From Azorinus chamasolen (Eukaryota; Mollusca; Bivalvia; Cardiida; Solecurtidae), in NCBI GenBank assembly GCA_963576725.1, contig OY755242.1, positions 3,815,093 to 3,879,092 on the forward strand: DNA of 64,000 bases. The letters run 5' to 3'. The position numbers and the translations under genes are program-made. Numbering within the stretch: the stretch's first letter is position 1; every line of letters starts with the position of its first letter. Positions 63,649-64,000 of this stretch are shown here, piece by piece. Below the pieces are notes generated by a model. That model searched no databases and was not told the origin of the DNA. It saw only the letters and a list, made by a program, of their open reading frames with translations.

Positions 63649-64000
63649 TGTTCTTGGTTTTTATATAGTAATGTTTATGCATTGGTGTTTGTTTCGTAAC
63701 GATTTTGGCTGGTAGCTGTGCTGTTTCCTGTTTAGTGGTGTTGGTGGTGCCATACCCTTTTGTCAGTGACGTTTCCTGTAGGACTGTTTTCTTACTTTTA
63801 GCAGTATGTTGACTTTAATTAGAAAGGCATATCCTATTTTGCTAAATTTCTTATTGAAATCAGAATAATGGTATTTCTAGTTTATATGAAAGAATAGTTG
63901 GTGCATTTCACACGGATACACAATATATTACCCAGTTCTCTGCACAAACTGCTACAACCAAGAAGACAGTCAGAGAAAAACTAATCCACTCCTCTCACGA
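63649..64000. other. Intergenic DNA, nothing recognised
   Basis: No open frame, hairpin or repeat of the above families is seen to the window end. Confidence 0.5.

Overview
This is AT-rich animal genomic DNA with very few genes and very many repeats. Both polyamine-oxidase-like coding regions have animal-type architecture: a spliced signal-peptide exon, an 8.3 kb intron and an AATAAA signal. The fossil mobile elements (CR1/L2-like LINE ends, mariner, hAT, Harbinger-like and piggyBac-like MITEs) and degenerate tandem repeats with GTCCGTCT-type microsatellites resemble those common in bivalve molluscs. A bivalve or other lophotrochozoan is the best guess, and it is an inference.

Layout. 1-1037: 3' part of a flavin polyamine-oxidase-like gene. 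1.1-6 kb: a dense bed of palindromic MITEs, three of them stacked edge to edge at 1148-1848. 6.1-7.75 kb: LINE reverse transcriptase with one internal stop. 8.86-12.46 kb: a 52-bp satellite of about 69 copies whose unit looks like half of a MITE hairpin. 14-19.2 kb: three more LINE relics, a 163-bp degenerate repeat, and a 78-bp tandem array split by a LINE end. 19.6-25.45 kb and 51.66-57.47 kb: two 5.8 kb arms of a giant inverted repeat, each carrying the same hAT insertion and tRNA-like sequences. Between the arms lie a 325-bp tandem array (25.45-29.9 kb), more MITEs, and a complete second polyamine-oxidase-like gene (signal exon 35943-36024, main exon 44289-45754). 57.7-64 kb: a TTTCACGA-rich inverted-repeat element, dispersed repeats, a probable PAN/apple-domain terminal exon, nested MITEs and a nearly complete mariner.

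Genes. The two oxidase-like genes are tandem, same-strand paralogues about 43 kb apart. Both have FAD-binding landmarks, but both lack the lysine that polyamine oxidases and LSD1 place beside the flavin (Gln in one, His in the other). The complete copy has a signal peptide and a hydrophobic C-terminal tail, so a cell-surface protein is likely.

Main signal. More than 40 short elements carry long internal palindromes. They belong to families with different termini and different target sites (TTAA, piggyBac-like; TA, pogo/Tigger-like), yet most share one hairpin apex close to CTCC-TATA-GGAG. Motifs of one hairpin class recur in the 52-bp satellite and in a 36-bp minisatellite inside the hAT element. 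This suggests modular exchange of hairpin cassettes between unrelated MITEs and seeding of satellites from them.
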